Origin: JBMNUL01 sp050946255
GTDB lineage: Bacteria; Actinomycetota; Coriobacteriia; Coriobacteriales; CADBOM01
DNA length: 16,075 nt
NCBI GenBank assembly: GCA_050946255.1
Contig: JBMNUL010000046.1
Span: 1-16,075, forward strand
Reading direction: 5' to 3'
Part shown: one piece after another, positions 6,853 to 13,116 of the stretch
Layout of the letters: every line of letters begins with the position of its first letter
How positions within the stretch are numbered: position 1 is the stretch's first letter
Translations under genes and position numbers: made by a program
Notes under the pieces: model-generated
Seen by the model: only the letters and a program-made list of their open reading frames with translations
Told to the model about the DNA's origin: nothing
The model's database searches: none

Positions 6853-7653
6853 CTATTTCCCGAAGAAGAAGCCTGCCGTCATGTCGAGGTAGTTCTCTCC
6901 CGAGTATTCTGGATAGCGCTCTTGCACCTTCGCCTTGAAAGCTCCCGCGTCGTTGCAGCCCTCAGCAATCTGCTTGAGGTCCTGCAAGTATGCGATCTTG
7001 GTGTCGACATCCTTCAGGTCCTCGGGAGTATAGTGGCTCGTGAGGACGAGATCGAATCCCGCTTTCTTGTAACCCTCGAGCTGTCCGATGATGGCATCGG
7101 CATGTCCAGCTCCAGCGACGATGGAGTGGCAGTCGTGCCCGAGCATGTGCGTGTAGACGCAATTGATGAGCGGGATCTCGATGTCAAAGGCATCGTTGTT
7201 CCGGACGATGTTCATCTCCACGCCGGCGAGGGTGAGCTTGTCTCCCTCGATTGTGTTGGTCACTTCGGGCAAGCTGGAATCGAACGCATCGCCGAAGGCT
7301 TGGACGAACCCGTCGATGAGCGCTTTCCCGCCGCCGGAGTGGCCGTAGACGTCTGCTTCTGCAGTCGCGTAGACTGGCGTGCCCTTCAGGAAAGAGGCCC
7401 CGGCCATATGGTAGGACGCCACGATGCCCTCGATTCCGATGCCGTTTTCTGAGATGTAGGCCTCGAGCTCCTTGATGTTGTCGAAGAAGCAGGGGTATTC
7501 GATTACAAAGCCCTTGCCGTCCTTCTCGACGATGAACACCTCGTCGTCAATGAGGTCATTGGTCTTGTATGCATGGAGCTTCGCGTTTCCAAAATCGTAG
7601 ACGGCGACCTCTCCCTTGTTCAGCTTCACGGTCTTGCATTCGTTCTTCTTCAT
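6853..7653 (-). CDS. Metallo-beta-lactamase-fold-like protein with altered metal motif
   Basis: 266 residues, best read as a divergent MBL-fold protein. The first 60 residues alternate short strands (VAVYDFGNAKLHAYKTNDLIDDEVFIVE), as in the MBL core. The GIEGIVASYHMAGASF segment (76-88) sits where the usual HxHxDH motif lies, but only one histidine (His82) is kept. Later His-rich pieces, YTHMLGHDCHSIV (168-179) and LTSHYTPE (204-211), could supply other ligands. No signal peptide is seen, so it should be cytoplasmic. Metal binding and hydrolase activity are uncertain. It is transcribed divergently from an HxlR regulator about 145 bp away, which likely controls it. The start ATG follows a purine-rich AAGAAAGGAAAGAAAA ribosome site. 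The fold assignment is moderate and the substrate unknown. Confidence 0.55.
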   Translation of the reverse strand: MKKNECKTVKLNKGEVAVYDFGNAKLHAYKTNDLIDDEVFIVEKDGKGFVIEYPCFFDNIKELEAYISENGIGIEGIVASYHMAGASFLKGTPVYATAEADVYGHSGGGKALIDGFVQAFGDAFDSSLPEVTNTIEGDKLTLAGVEMNIVRNNDAFDIEIPLINCVYTHMLGHDCHSIVAGAGHADAIIGQLEGYKKAGFDLVLTSHYTPEDLKDVDTKIAYLQDLKQIAEGCNDAGAFKAKVQERYPEYSGENYLDMTAGFFFGK

Positions 7654-7798
7654 TTTTCTTTCCTTTCTTCTTGTGCAGCCGGTGTTGCGTTGTTTCCTGA
7701 CAGTTGCTATGATGCTACTGATGGTATTAATTAGGAAGTAAGCACTTTATTGTGCTGTAGGTACCTAAAAGTAACTAATGGGCTTGAAGTGGTGTTTT
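7654..7798. promoter_or_regulatory. Divergent control region between the MBL-like gene and HxlR gene
   Basis: A plausible rightward promoter is TTGCGT (7685-7690), 17 bp, TATGAT (7708-7713). Nearer the HxlR gene are an inverted repeat AGCAC-N6-GTGCT (7741-7756) and the 10-bp palindrome TAGGTACCTA (7758-7767). The hexamer AAGTAA occurs on both sides of these (7736-7741 starts AAGTAA; again at 7769-7774). HxlR-type dimers bind such short dyads, so these are operator candidates. No site is proven. Confidence 0.4.
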
Positions 7799-8158
7799 AT
7801 GGAATACAAAGAGTACAGAAACGATGACCGTCCGTGCATTGACGAGCTTCCCAAGTGCCCGGTCGAGACGACCGCTGTGCTCATCGGGAGCAAATGGAGG
7901 CTTCTCATCATCCGCGACTTGCTGACTGGGCCAAAGCGGTTCGGAGAGCTGAAGCGTTCGGTGGGCTCCGTCTCGCAGAAAGTTCTGACCTCGAACCTCC
8001 GCGACATGGAACAGCGCGGGCTAGTGGTGCGGCGCGTATATCCGGAAGTTCCTCCGCGCGTGGAGTATTCGCTCACAGAGTGCGGAGAGAACCTGCGTCC
8101 CGTTATCGACGCGATGCGTGAATGGGGAGAGAAATATCAGGCGATGGCGAAGAAGTAA
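7799..8158 (+). CDS. HxlR family transcriptional regulator
   Basis: 119 residues if ATG 7799 is used; an in-frame ATG at 7778 would add seven residues, and neither start has a strong ribosome site. The single domain is a winged helix with the HxlR hallmarks: Cys20 in KCPVETT, GSKWRLLIIRDLLTGPKRFGELKR, then the recognition segment SVSQKVLTSNLRDMEQRGLVVR and the wing YPEVPPRVEYSLTECG. In relatives such as HypR, YodB and QorR the conserved N-terminal Cys senses disulfide, quinone, aldehyde or hypochlorite stress; the Cys is retained here, with two more (Cys13, Cys95). It probably controls the divergent MBL-like gene and itself. The following glycosyltransferase has its own promoter. Confidence 0.92.
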   Translation: MEYKEYRNDDRPCIDELPKCPVETTAVLIGSKWRLLIIRDLLTGPKRFGELKRSVGSVSQKVLTSNLRDMEQRGLVVRRVYPEVPPRVEYSLTECGENLRPVIDAMREWGEKYQAMAKK

Positions 8159-8291
8159 CCCGAAGAGGTATACCCGATGTCATTCTCTTCGATTCTTTTG
8201 CAACGCTTCGGGCTTTACCCTTTGCCTCTGCTCGAATTGTCGTCGTGCGCCTTCACCCATCATGTGATTTCGATGGAGTAGTACGGTGTGA

Positions 8292-8318
8292 TTGCCTTTC
8301 AACTTCGGGTTGTATAAT
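8292..8318 (+). promoter_or_regulatory. Candidate promoter of the glycosyltransferase gene
   Basis: TATAAT (8313-8318, perfect -10), with TTGCCT (8292-8297) 15 bp upstream, a short spacer. It lies 50 bp before the glycosyltransferase start codon, in a 209-bp gap after the HxlR gene that holds no other recognisable element. Confidence 0.5.
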
Positions 8319-8367
8319 TGCGGCGAAGTTCAGGCTCGACTTCGCCAGATTGTCAGGAGGCGGCATT

Positions 8368-9403
8368 ATGGCCGCGCAGCATGACAAGGTCATCACGTAC
8401 ACAGTGCCTTGCTATAACTCGGCGGAATATATGGACCGCTGCATCGAGTCGATCCTTGCGTGTGGTGCGACCGACATCGAGGTCATCATCGTCGATGACG
8501 GTTCGACCGAAGACAACACTGCCGAGAAGGCCGACGACTGGGAACGTAGATTCCCCGGTGCCGTTCGTGCAATACATCAGGAAAACGGTGGTCACGGCGC
8601 TGCAGTGATGACCGGGGTCCGAAACGCACAAGGCCTGTACTTCAAAGTGGTCGACAGCGACGACTGGCTCGACAACGATGCGAACCTCGAAGTGCTGGAG
8701 ACGCTGAGGCGCTATTCAGGTGGCGGTGGTATGGGCGGCGAAACTGTTGACGGAAAGCCCCGCGACGATGCACCACTCGACCTGCTTGTCAGCAATTACG
8801 TGTACGAGCACGTCTCCGACCAGACCGAGCGAATCATGGGATACGGCAATCAGCTTCCTGCGGGGCGTGTTTTCTCATGGGACGAAATCGGGCGGTTCAA
8901 CCCGGCGCAGTACATGCTCATGCATGCTCTCATATACCGTACTGACGTCCTGCGCGAGTGTGGCCTTGATCTGCCGCATCACATGTTCTACGTAGATGTC
9001 ATCTACGCGTATGTGCCGCTACCATGGTGGGCGCGAGGACCAGAGCGTGAACGAACAGGTAATGATTGGGCTGCGCGGTGACCAGCTGAGCGTGACGCGC
9101 GCCGTAATAGATGCATATAGCCTCGAGAACATAGAGAGCCCCGAGCTGCGCGACTACATGGTGAACTACCTCGCGATCTCGATGGTGGCCTCAACGGTGT
9201 TCTGTTACCTGTCGGGTACCCACGAAGACGACGAGAAGCGCGAGGAGATTTGGGCACATCTCAAGGAGCGGGACCCTTGGGCCTACAAGGCGGTCCGCAA
9301 GACGTTCACCGGGGCTTGGGTTAGTTTGCCTCCGGGCAGGCTCGGGCGCGAAATGACCGTCAACGGCTACAAGCTCGTGCGCAAGATCTTCAAGTTCAAC
9401 TGA
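8368..9403 (+). pseudogene. Family 2 glycosyltransferase, disrupted by deletion and frameshift
   Basis: ATG 8368 follows AGGAGG (8355-8360). The first reading frame runs to 9081 and gives a GT-A catalytic domain: YTVPCYNSAEYMDRCIESIL, VIIVDDGSTEDNT (Asp43-Asp44), and DSDDW (96-100) for nucleotide-sugar and metal binding. After YAYVPLP (about 9015) it turns into nonsense. The second frame, from RYHGGREDQSVNEQVMI (9017 onward) to the stop at 9401-9403, carries the normal C-terminal part of such proteins, ending GYKLVRKIFKFN. In relatives I recall, roughly 15-20 residues (a YYLDVDLYRY-like stretch) separate these parts, so both frame and sequence are lost. Total length 1036 nt is not a multiple of three. 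A truncated 237-residue protein may still be made. The role would be cell-surface polysaccharide or teichoic-type glycan synthesis. Confidence 0.85.
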
Positions 9404-9487
9404 CGATAACAGCTTGATGGCAAATTCCGGAAATGTCGTCATGGTCTACGAACTGATGGGAGCCATGATCAAGTAGCAGCATTGTCG

Positions 9488-9943
9488 TTAGTTGTGCAGG
9501 TCGCAATGCTCTTTAATACGGCGGATTTCGGGTGGCAATTCGTCAACGGGAATGCTGCTTGGGGCCTCGTAAGTGCCCGCTTCGGCAGCCACGTCGTAGT
9601 ACCAGCATTTATACGAGATGAAATCGAACGTCGACTGCATGTCCTCGAGCTGCTTTTCCACTATGGCCTTGCGCTCGTGGACGATGCGGCGGCGCTCTTC
9701 GATTGTCGAATCACCCTGCTGGATCAGGTCGATGAAATGTTTCACTTCCTTCAACGGCATGCCCGCCATCTTGAGCCATTCCACCATGCGCACCCATTCC
9801 AGGTCATCCTCGGTGAACTGCCGGACGCCGCCTTGGCTGCGCCCCACTTTGGGGAGCAATCCGTTTCGGTCGTAATAGCGCAATGCCGAGGGAGATAAGC
9901 CCAACCTTTCCGCCGCCTCGCCAATCGTGAATGTTTCCGCCAT
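9488..9943 (-). CDS. MerR family transcriptional regulator
   Basis: 151 residues; the ATG is preceded by GGGAG at good spacing. The N-terminal MerR winged helix-turn-helix (FTIGEAAERLGLSPSALRYYDRNGLLP, 5-31) is followed by the wing GRSQGGVRQFTEDDLEWV, a second helix pair, and a dimerisation coiled coil (about 78-112). The short C-terminal tail KCWYYDVAAEAG holds Cys113, with Cys147 near the end. This tail type occurs in MerR proteins of the AdhR/NmlR aldehyde- and redox-responsive group, which often control neighbouring alcohol/aldehyde or aldo/keto reductases. It is divergent from an aldo/keto reductase, and the promoter between them has the exact MerR architecture (19-bp spacer with a dyad). 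The effector is inferred, not shown. Confidence 0.93.
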   Translation of the reverse strand: MAETFTIGEAAERLGLSPSALRYYDRNGLLPKVGRSQGGVRQFTEDDLEWVRMVEWLKMAGMPLKEVKHFIDLIQQGDSTIEERRRIVHERKAIVEKQLEDMQSTFDFISYKCWYYDVAAEAGTYEAPSSIPVDELPPEIRRIKEHCDLHN

Positions 9944-10025
9944 ATCTTGCTCCCATCTTGCATGATTCCGCCGTTCTTGCGCCTGTATCGTTTTGTTTCC
10001 CTGTCATTAAATCTCGAAAAAGGAC

Positions 10026-10056
10026 TTGACTTAAACTTTGGTTAAAGTCCAATAAT
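10026..10056 (+). promoter_or_regulatory. MerR-activated promoter for the aldo/keto reductase
   Basis: TTGACT (-35, 10026-10031), a 19-bp spacer and AATAAT (-10, 10051-10056). The overlong 19-bp spacer is the hallmark of promoters that MerR proteins activate by twisting the DNA. It is filled by the dyad at 10028-10049. Transcription would start near 10063, leaving a leader of about 300 nt before the reductase. Confidence 0.75.
10028..10049. promoter_or_regulatory. MerR operator dyad
   Basis: GACTTAAAC (10028-10036), four bases TTTG, then GTTAAAGTC (10041-10049). The arms match at 8 of 9 positions. It lies between the -35 and -10 boxes, as in known MerR-type promoters, about 85 bp upstream of the divergent merR-like gene, so it can also serve autoregulation. 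Confidence 0.75.
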
Positions 10057-10362
10057 TCAATTCAGGTTAATGCTATACCCCTTTTAAATTCAAGAGAATT
10101 CAATATCCAAGAGAATTCACCTTGTTTATTTGGGAAATGCGAGAAGGGGCTCGCAGTTCCTGCCGCAGCGTTCTTCGGAAGCATCACGATTGGTGGCTAA
10201 TTCATGGAAAACCATCTGAGCGACGTGGGTTCAGGGTAATAAACGCTCGACATTCCGTGATGTCTTACTGCGAGCGAGACGCGAGGGGGCGAGTTCGCAG
10301 AAGTTCAAATCAATCTAGTTGTCAACCGGGCAATGAGATCCCGGTGGGAAAGGAAGTAAGAA
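10057..10362 (+). other. Long leader of the aldo/keto reductase gene
   Basis: About 300 bases between the MerR-type promoter and the reductase start, with no convincing gene; the 106-codon frame starting at 10122 has no ribosome site and runs into the reductase. Contents: a 12-bp direct repeat (10091-10119), and a hairpin ACCGGG (10325-10330) / CCCGGT (10340-10345) with a 9-base loop. The hairpin ends 5 nt before the AGGAAG ribosome site (10351-10356) and could modulate translation. No known riboswitch was recognised. Confidence 0.4.
10091..10119 (+). repeat. 12-bp direct repeat, period 17
   Basis: CAAGAGAATTCA occurs at 10091-10102 and 10108-10119, separated by ATATC. Each copy contains the palindrome GAATTC. 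It is located about 30-55 nt after the predicted start of the reductase transcript. Its role is unknown; it could be a second regulator's binding site. Confidence 0.6.
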
Positions 10363-11517
10363 ATGGCACTGAAATCTATGTTGGGTATGGGATGCATGCG
10401 TTTTCCAGTCAAGGGTGGAGATCCCACGAACTTCGACTATGACGAGCTGAACACCATGGTAGACACGTTCATAGACGCAGGATTCGGCTACTTCGACACC
10501 TCGTTCGTCTACCACGAGGGCAAGAGTGAGGAAGCCGTCCGCAAGGCAGTCGTCGAGCGACACGACCGCAGCAAGTTCCTGTTGGCCGACAAGTTCCCCA
10601 CCTTCAACCTCGAACCCGGCGATGAGGACAAGATCGAGGGCATCTTCCAAACGCAGCTCGAGCGCACGGGCGCTGGGTACTTCGACTACTATCTGCTGCA
10701 CAACTTCCAGACCCGCTATTACGACGGCTACGATGGCAAGGGCGGCGTAGTGAAGACCGAGCATCTTATCGACCACGCGCTCGCATGGCGCGACAAAGGA
10801 ACCATCAAGCACCTGGGCTTCTCGTTCCACAGCAGCCCCGAGCTGCTCGACCGCATCCTCACCGAACACCCCGAGTTCGAGTTCGTGCAGATTCCGCTCA
10901 ACTGGATCGACTGGGACTCGCAGCTGGTGCGTGCGCGCGAAGGCTATGAGGTCATCCGCAAGCACGATAAGAAGGTTGTGGTCATGGAGCCGGTCAAGGG
11001 TGGTGGTTGCTCGCAGGTGCCGGCGCCGGTGGAGAAGCTGCTGAAGGAAAAGGACCCCGATCACAGCGTGGCGTCGTGGGCAATCCGGTTCGTGGGATCT
11101 CTTGACGGGTTGGTATGCTGCCTTTCGGGCATGTCGACGGTGGAGCAAGTCAAGGACAACATCGACACCTATCACAATCTGAACCCGCTGACAGATGACG
11201 AGAGGAACTTCCTTCTCCAAGAGGCCGCTCCGCTTTACCGCGCACAGGGACCGATGCCCGATTTAGAGAAGTACGGCGACCTCAAGCTGTACGGAGTGCC
11301 GGTATCAGCAATCGTGGAGGCGTACAGCATGTGCCAGATGCAGCCTGACCCCGGATTTTCCGACGACAACAACTATCTTGTGAACGCAATTTTGGAGCAA
11401 AGTGGCTTGGACTGGCGAAATGAGCTTCCCCGCGAGAAGCTCGTCACCCCTGCCGGCGAGGACGTGACCGAAGAGGTGTATCAGGCGTTCGATTGGCTCA
11501 AGGAGAATTCGTTCTAG
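10363..11517 (+). CDS. Aldo/keto reductase
   Basis: 384 residues. ATG 10363 is preceded by AAAGGAAG. It is an (alpha/beta)8 aldo/keto reductase with the full catalytic tetrad visible: Asp45 in FDTSFVY, Tyr50, Lys77 in LADKFPT and His113 in YLLHN. The cofactor end is marked by LGFSFHSSPELL, VVMEPVKGGG and the late CCLSGMSTVEQVKDN segment, so NAD(P)H-dependent carbonyl reduction is expected in the cytoplasm. Length and sequence resemble the AKR proteins that often end in a ferredoxin-like domain, but here the C-terminal part (about 290-384) has no CxxCxxCxxxC motif, only Cys325. The divergent MerR regulator and the MerR-type promoter suggest induction by an aldehyde or electrophile. A strong terminator follows 30 bp after the stop, so it is monocistronic. 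Confidence 0.92.
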   Translation: MALKSMLGMGCMRFPVKGGDPTNFDYDELNTMVDTFIDAGFGYFDTSFVYHEGKSEEAVRKAVVERHDRSKFLLADKFPTFNLEPGDEDKIEGIFQTQLERTGAGYFDYYLLHNFQTRYYDGYDGKGGVVKTEHLIDHALAWRDKGTIKHLGFSFHSSPELLDRILTEHPEFEFVQIPLNWIDWDSQLVRAREGYEVIRKHDKKVVVMEPVKGGGCSQVPAPVEKLLKEKDPDHSVASWAIRFVGSLDGLVCCLSGMSTVEQVKDNIDTYHNLNPLTDDERNFLLQEAAPLYRAQGPMPDLEKYGDLKLYGVPVSAIVEAYSMCQMQPDPGFSDDNNYLVNAILEQSGLDWRNELPREKLVTPAGEDVTEEVYQAFDWLKENSF

Positions 11518-11547
11518 AAAACCTACGTGTTAGGAACCCCCGTGTTG

Positions 11548-11581
11548 CCCGCCGGCGCTTTGCGCCGGCGGGTTTCTTTTT
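11548..11581 (+). terminator. Intrinsic terminator of the aldo/keto reductase gene
   Basis: Perfect 11-bp GC-rich stem CCCGCCGGCGC (11548-11558) / GCGCCGGCGGG (11562-11572) with a TTT loop, followed by TTTCTTTTT. Confidence 0.95.
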
Positions 11582-11640
11582 GCCCCGATTGCATTCAGCG
11601 CTGGTTCGCGTCTCGCTGCGTTTGCCATCCTCATCGGGGC
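11582..11640. repeat. Large intergenic hairpin with a core shared with the 15749-15788 hairpin
   Basis: GCCCCGA (11582-11588) pairs with TCGGGGC (11634-11640) across a 45-base interior containing CTGGTTCGC and CGCTGCGTT-TGCC. The same core words, in the same order but partly overlapped, lie on the minus strand of the hairpin at 15749-15788, which also has CCCCG/CGGGG arms. No T-run follows on either strand, so it is not called a terminator. It may be a member of a genome-wide palindromic repeat family. Confidence 0.45.
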
Positions 11641-11684
11641 AGGATCGAGTGGCAGGAATTATGCTCCACCAAAATCCCGTGAGA

Positions 11685-12134
11685 CTATCCTAATGGTCCG
11701 GCGAGTTTGGTAATCAGCGCGGCGACGAAGTTGATCGCGAGCAGGTAAACGACGAGTCGGATGAGATGCGGCCTCACCGCTTGCCGGTTCTCCTGTCCAA
11801 TTTCGTTGACGTCGTGTATGTCCGCCCATTCCATCGACTGGCAATAGGGGCAGAAGACTTTGCGCGCGTAACTTTTATATTCCGGCACGTTGACCATTGC
11901 CCCATCCTTGAGCTTCGTTCTAGTGGTGCTGACCTCCTTGTGCATGATTCCCATCTTCAGGCTGTCCTGGGTCCCCTCAAAGGTGTTGCCGCACTTCCGG
12001 CAGGTCACGCGCAAGATCCGGGTATGCACCTGTTGATTCGAGTAGCCCCGCACGGCTTTGAAAAAGCGGAGCACGCAGAGAACCATGAGCACCAACGCAA
12101 CCGCATAAGTGATCTGTTCAATCACTGTTCCCAA
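11685..12134 (-). CDS. Small membrane protein with a zinc-ribbon loop
   Basis: 149 residues from a TTG start preceded by GGAGGT ten bases upstream; the in-frame GTG nine bases later is too far from that site. A hydrophobic helix at about 5-23 and a second at about 124-144 flank a soluble middle part with two CxxC knuckles, TCRKCGNTF (Cys45, Cys48) and FCPYCQS (Cys95, Cys98). This is the four-cysteine pattern of a zinc ribbon. The sequence between the knuckles (DSLKMGIMHKEVSTT...VNVPEYKSYARKVF) would form an insertion. I recognise no named family. It appears to be a stand-alone gene whose leader carries a 15-bp repeat pair at 12163-12197. It could be a membrane-tethered sensor or quality-control factor; this is a guess. 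Confidence 0.75.
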   Translation of the reverse strand: MGTVIEQITYAVALVLMVLCVLRFFKAVRGYSNQQVHTRILRVTCRKCGNTFEGTQDSLKMGIMHKEVSTTRTKLKDGAMVNVPEYKSYARKVFCPYCQSMEWADIHDVNEIGQENRQAVRPHLIRLVVYLLAINFVAALITKLAGPLG

Positions 12135-12162
12135 TTTACTATTACCTCCGAAAAAAGCGTCC

Positions 12163-12197
12163 GCATGGGGTACGAGTCGTCAGCATGGGGTACGAGT
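12163..12197. repeat. 15-bp perfect direct repeat, period 20, in the leader of the zinc-ribbon gene
   Basis: GCATGGGGTACGAGT occurs at 12163-12177 and 12183-12197. The 20-bp period is close to two helical turns, as expected for tandem protein-binding sites on one DNA face. It lies 29-63 bp upstream of the TTG start of the minus-strand zinc-ribbon gene. A TATAGA box (minus strand, about 12203-12208) is just beyond, so the repeats would sit at or after the transcription start. Confidence 0.65.
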
Positions 12198-12366
12198 GAA
12201 ATTCTATACCAACCTGCGGTAAACCGTTCTTCTGTCAGCGCGCCTTGCTGGGCATCGCCATTGAACATTTTCGGAAGAGATCGATCGACGAAGATACACT
12301 GTCCTGATCGCATTGAGCGCGGGTTTGGGCCCAATTGCACTTGCCATGCAAGTCAGGTGGCCTCAG
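12198..12366. other. Intergenic stretch between the zinc-ribbon and LytTR genes
   Basis: No gene was recognised; the frames crossing it lack ribosome sites. One 15-nt palindrome, ACTTGC-CAT-GCAAGT (12339-12353), stands out as a possible operator. Together with the repeats on both sides, the whole 420-bp gap from 12135 to 12554 appears to be regulatory rather than coding. Confidence 0.4.
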
Positions 12367-12410
12367 ATGCAACTCGGTGCAGATTAGAGTGAACATTATG
12401 CAACTTGGTG
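12367..12410 (+). repeat. Direct repeat pair, period 31, upstream of the LytTR gene
   Basis: ATGCAACTCGGTG (12367-12379) and ATGCAACTTGGTG (12398-12410) match at 12 of 13 positions, about three helical turns apart. They lie 145-190 bp before the LytTR start codon. LytTR proteins typically bind pairs of direct repeats, so this is a candidate site, though it does not match the published LytTR consensus. Confidence 0.5.
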
Positions 12411-12554
12411 TCGTGAGGCATTTCGTTTGCGCTTAGAGCCGTACACTATGGTCGTCAAGTACTTGATGAAAGAGACCTCGCCACTGCAGATGGCAGGTGA
12501 AGATGAGACCCGGTTCGTTATGCCGGGAGGGACATGCAACGAGAGGCAGATACG

Positions 12555-13010
12555 ATGGACGTCAAGGTAATAGAGGAGGAGGGCCGCAAGGAGATCGAGG
12601 TGACCATCAGGTCAGCTCCCAACGATCCCCGTGCGACTCGACTGGCCAACCGCATCCGCGCGGGACTGGGGCGGCTCGTGGGGTTCGCATCCGACGGGTC
12701 CACCAGCAGGAAGCTGATACCTTTGCCACGTGTGCTGTTCGTCGAGGTAAGAGAGCGCAGGACCTGGGTCGTCACCGACACCGGCGAGCGCTTGGAGAGC
12801 CCCATGAGGCTCTACGAGCTGGAAACGATGTTGGAAGGCACCGAGTTCATCCGCACTTCGCGCCAGGTCATCGTGAACTTCGACCGGGTGGAGGGAATCA
12901 GACCCGAGCCAAATGGGCGCATGGTCCTCGAACTCCCAGCAGGACAGTTCGTCGTCGTGAACAGAAGCTATGCGGCGGATGTGAGGAAGAAGATCGGTAT
13001 TGGGATTTGA
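12555..13010 (+). CDS. LytTR-domain DNA-binding regulator
   Basis: 151 residues from ATG 12555, which has GAGAGG eight bases upstream. The earlier in-frame ATG at 12534 has GGGAGG too close to it, though it cannot be excluded. The N-terminal ~48 residues (MDVKVIEEEGRKEIEVTIRS...) are the short extension of the LytTR group that lacks a receiver domain. The LytTR fold (about 50-150) follows, with KLIPLPRVLFVEVRERRTWVVTDTG, YELETMLEGTEFIRTSRQVIVNFDRVEGI and a final VVNRSYAADVRKKIG. It is a DNA-binding regulator working without a response-regulator input. The next gene encodes a DUF3021 membrane protein, the standard partner of this subgroup, which in characterised LytTR systems acts as an inhibitor holding the regulator at the membrane. 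Target genes are unknown. Confidence 0.9.
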   Translation: MDVKVIEEEGRKEIEVTIRSAPNDPRATRLANRIRAGLGRLVGFASDGSTSRKLIPLPRVLFVEVRERRTWVVTDTGERLESPMRLYELETMLEGTEFIRTSRQVIVNFDRVEGIRPEPNGRMVLELPAGQFVVVNRSYAADVRKKIGIGI

Positions 13011-13116
13011 GGGCGGGCGAAAGGCTGCCGCCATCTGAAAGTGAGCTATTCACCGCGTTCCTCCCAAGAGGTGCTTCGCACGAGGAGAGGGAACGAAGGT
13101 GGGGGAGATGATAATA

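Noticed and set aside
9417..9476. 19-codon frame (MANSGNVVMVYELMGAMIK) after the broken glycosyltransferase
   Set aside because: It could be a gene remnant or small peptide, but there is no ribosome site and no recognised family; too short to support.
10122..10442. 106-codon frame in the reductase leader
   Set aside because: No ribosome site, unlikely composition, and it overlaps the reductase start by 80 bases.
10315..11220. 301-codon minus-strand frame opposite the aldo/keto reductase
   Set aside because: Antisense shadow produced by GC-rich codons of the reductase, which has a complete catalytic tetrad.
11582..11640. Hairpin as a second terminator after the reductase
   Set aside because: Its loop is 45 bases and no T-run follows on either strand; listed as a repeat element instead.
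12339..12353. Palindrome ACTTGC-CAT-GCAAGT as a defined operator
   Set aside because: A single 6-bp-arm dyad without a promoter or known consensus; mentioned only within the intergenic entry.
12497..13111. 204-codon plus-strand frame overlapping the LytTR gene
   Set aside because: Its composition is arginine/glycine-rich nonsense in a shifted frame; the LytTR reading is unmistakable.
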